Shown in pieces: positions 62,605 to 64,000 of a DNA stretch of 64,000 bases (positions are counted from its first letter, which is position 1; each line of letters opens with the position of its first letter). This DNA is from Streptomyces glaucescens (GTDB lineage: Bacteria; Actinomycetota; Actinomycetes; Streptomycetales; Streptomycetaceae): assembly GCF_000761215.1 (NCBI RefSeq), contig NZ_CP009438.1, positions 6,676,501 through 6,740,500 of the forward strand, in the 5' to 3' direction. The position numbers were made by a program, and so were the translations under genes. Under the pieces are notes generated by a model, which was not told where the DNA came from, did not search any database, and saw only the letters and a program-made list of their open reading frames with translations.

Positions 62605-63113
62605 GGGCGGCGCGCCTCCTGGCGGGGACGGTGCTCGCCCTGGCGGCCGGCTTCTGCGGGACCGGCGCGTGGACGTACGCGCAGGCCCGCACCGACGACG
62701 CGCTCACCTACGGCCGGCAGCGCGACCAGGCGCTCGCCGAGGGCCGGGCGGGCATCGCCGTCCTCACCACGCTGGACGCCTCCACCCGGCAGCGGGCCGA
62801 GGCGGGCATCCGGGCCTGGCGCGCCGCCGCCACCGGGCCGCTGCGCGACGCGCTCGGCCGCACCCGGCCGGAGGCGGGCGCCTCGGCACGCGGCACGGTC
62901 ACCGAGGCCGCCGTCACCGCGCTCGACACCCGCACCGGCACGGCCAAGCTCATCGCCACCGTCAGCGTCGAGGTCACCCCGGCCGGGACCACCCGGCCGG
63001 CCACCGACCGCAAACGCCTGGAGGCCGTGCTGACCCGCACGGACGCGGGGGAGTGGAAGGTGCGGGCGCTGAACGCGGTACCGCTCGCGGGGCACGGGGA
63101 GGAGGACCGATGA
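62601..63113 (+). CDS. Mce-associated membrane protein (small)
   Basis: The 170-residue protein has an N-terminal signal/anchor (about 5-24), then a cystatin/NTF2-like domain (DQALAEGRAGIAVLTTLDAS to LTRTDAGEWKVRALNAVPL). This is the usual make-up of Mce-associated (Mas) proteins that follow mce operons and are thought to stabilise the complex. It overlaps mceF and the next gene by 4 bases each. Confidence 0.82.
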   Translation: MRAARLLAGTVLALAAGFCGTGAWTYAQARTDDALTYGRQRDQALAEGRAGIAVLTTLDASTRQRAEAGIRAWRAAATGPLRDALGRTRPEAGASARGTVTEAAVTALDTRTGTAKLIATVSVEVTPAGTTRPATDRKRLEAVLTRTDAGEWKVRALNAVPLAGHGEEDR

Positions 63114-64000
63114 CCCGCACCCGTCCGCCGCGCGCCTCGACGCCGTCACGGGCCCTGCCCGGGACGGGCACGTCCGCCGCCGGCGAGACCGAGGACAACG
63201 CACCGGCGACGGCGCCGGCCCCGGCCCCGCCGGGATCCGAACCGCCCGAGGACGAACTCGCCGGCTCCGGGCCGCCCGCGGAGGAACCCGGCGTCTCCGG
63301 GCCGCCCGCGGACGAACTCGCCGGCTCCCGGCCGCGGCTGCCTGAGGACGGGCGTGCCGGCTCCGGACATGAGGTGGGCGGGGACGGATCTGCCGGCTCC
63401 GGAGATGAGGTGGGCGGGGACGAACCCGCCGGCTTCCGACGCGAGCCGTGCGATGAGGAGGCCGCCGGGTCCGGGCCGGAGTCCGGGCCGCCGCGGGGCG
63501 AGCCCGAGGGGCCGGTGGCGGGCTCGCGGTCCGGCCGGTCACCGGGCGGCCGGTGGCGGCGGGCCGTGGCGGCGGGAATCGTCGCGGTGCTCGTCGCCGG
63601 CGGATGCGGCTTCTTCCACGAAGCCCACCGGCTGAGGTCGGCGGAGGCCGCCCGCAACCGCGCGCTCACCGACACGGAGGCCACCGCGCGTGTCACCGGC
63701 GAGATCGGCAACGCCCTCGCCCGGGTCTTCTCCTACACACCGGACGGCACCGCGACGGCCGAGCGTTCCGCGCGCGCCGTGCTCGACGGCCGCGCCGCCC
63801 GCCAGTACCGGGACCTGTTCGCCCAGGTCCGCGACGACCTCGCCGACCAGCGGGTCACCCTGAGCACCGGGGCCGTGCGCACCGGGGTGATCGAACTCGA
63901 CGGGGAGCGTGCGCGGCTGCTGGTGTTCCTCGACCAGACCTCCCGCCGTGGCGACGGCGCGGCCACCACCGCCGCCGCCCAGCTCACCGTCACGGCACGG
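63110..64000 (+). CDS. Mce-associated membrane protein (partial at window edge)
   Basis: The frame starts at ATG 63110 and is still open at the window edge (297 residues). The N-terminal 140 residues are acidic, with a Pro/Gly/Glu repeat (DELAGSGPPAEEPG-like). A membrane helix follows (about 145-165: VAAGIVAVLVAGGCGFFHEA), then a Mas-type helical and beta domain (GEIGNALARVFSYTPDGTAT and QYRDLFAQVRDDLADQRVTL). It is probably the last or second-last gene of the operon. The stop codon is outside the window. Confidence 0.8.
   Translation, partial: MTRTRPPRASTPSRALPGTGTSAAGETEDNAPATAPAPAPPGSEPPEDELAGSGPPAEEPGVSGPPADELAGSRPRLPEDGRAGSGHEVGGDGSAGSGDEVGGDEPAGFRREPCDEEAAGSGPESGPPRGEPEGPVAGSRSGRSPGGRWRRAVAAGIVAVLVAGGCGFFHEAHRLRSAEAARNRALTDTEATARVTGEIGNALARVFSYTPDGTATAERSARAVLDGRAARQYRDLFAQVRDDLADQRVTLSTGAVRTGVIELDGERARLLVFLDQTSRRGDGAATTAAAQLTVTAR
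63356..63422 (+). repeat. direct repeat coding for a 12-residue unit
   Basis: Two 31-base copies (63356-63386 and 63392-63422) differ at one base and have a 36-base period. They encode AGSGHEVGGDGS and AGSGDEVGGDEP in the acidic N-terminal region of the last Mce-associated protein. Looser copies flank them. Confidence 0.75.

Overview
The window is a stretch of a Streptomyces-type chromosome. It is very GC-rich, and third codon positions are almost all G or C. Genes often start with GTG and overlap as ATGA or GTGA, and convergent genes are separated by long GC-rich hairpins. The gene set is also typical of Streptomyces: DUF574 methyltransferase, PAS-GGDEF-EAL protein, egtABCD, OlsAB-like pair, UvrA paralogue, TTA-containing regulator and an mce operon. 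From memory, the order lipoprotein / methyltransferase / GGDEF-EAL / LysR / sdhCAB / acyltransferases / UvrA-like / egt resembles the SCO0930 to SCO0910 region of S. coelicolor. This was not checked against a database.

Region 1 (1-8.5 kb) holds the tail of an unknown gene, an amino-acid permease, a universal stress protein and a polysaccharide deacetylase. It then has a class F sortase near two secreted, membrane-tethered paralogues that converge on a perfect 29-bp-arm hairpin, a proline-rich membrane protein with a DUF4239 protein, and a surface lipoprotein. The envelope theme is strong.

Region 2 (8.7-22.6 kb) holds a methyltransferase translationally coupled to a cyclic-di-GMP enzyme and an NTF2-like protein. 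A LysR regulator diverges from a three-gene succinate dehydrogenase (sdhCAB) that may be leaderless. Two acyltransferases probably make ornithine lipid. A UvrA-like ABC protein, a flavin monooxygenase and a HAD phosphatase follow.

Region 3 (22.6-31 kb) holds dodecin, an orphan sugar-binding lipoprotein behind a DasR/GntR-like operator, and the ergothioneine operon egtABCD without egtE. A 5' remnant of a PARG/macrodomain-like gene (TIGR02452) is cut off by an amidase gene.

Region 4 (31-48.7 kb) is mixed metabolism and regulation: a methyltransferase, a VOC protein, an MTHFR-like protein and an FMN reductase divergent from a TetR repressor with matching operators. LacI, thioredoxin, a disulfide oxidoreductase, peptide deformylase, a PepSY protein, pirin, small proteins, a SpoIIE-type phosphatase and glutamate dehydrogenase follow. 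A PucR-type regulator with two TTA codons closes the region, so its translation is predicted to depend on bldA.

Region 5 (48.9-64 kb) has three secreted proteins transcribed leftward and, diverging from them across a 709-bp region rich in inverted repeats, a complete mce operon. The operon encodes an ATPase, two YrbE permeases, MceA to MceF and two Mce-associated proteins, the last cut by the window edge. It probably encodes an ABC importer for lipid or sterol. The MceE homologue lacks the lipobox cysteine usual for that position.
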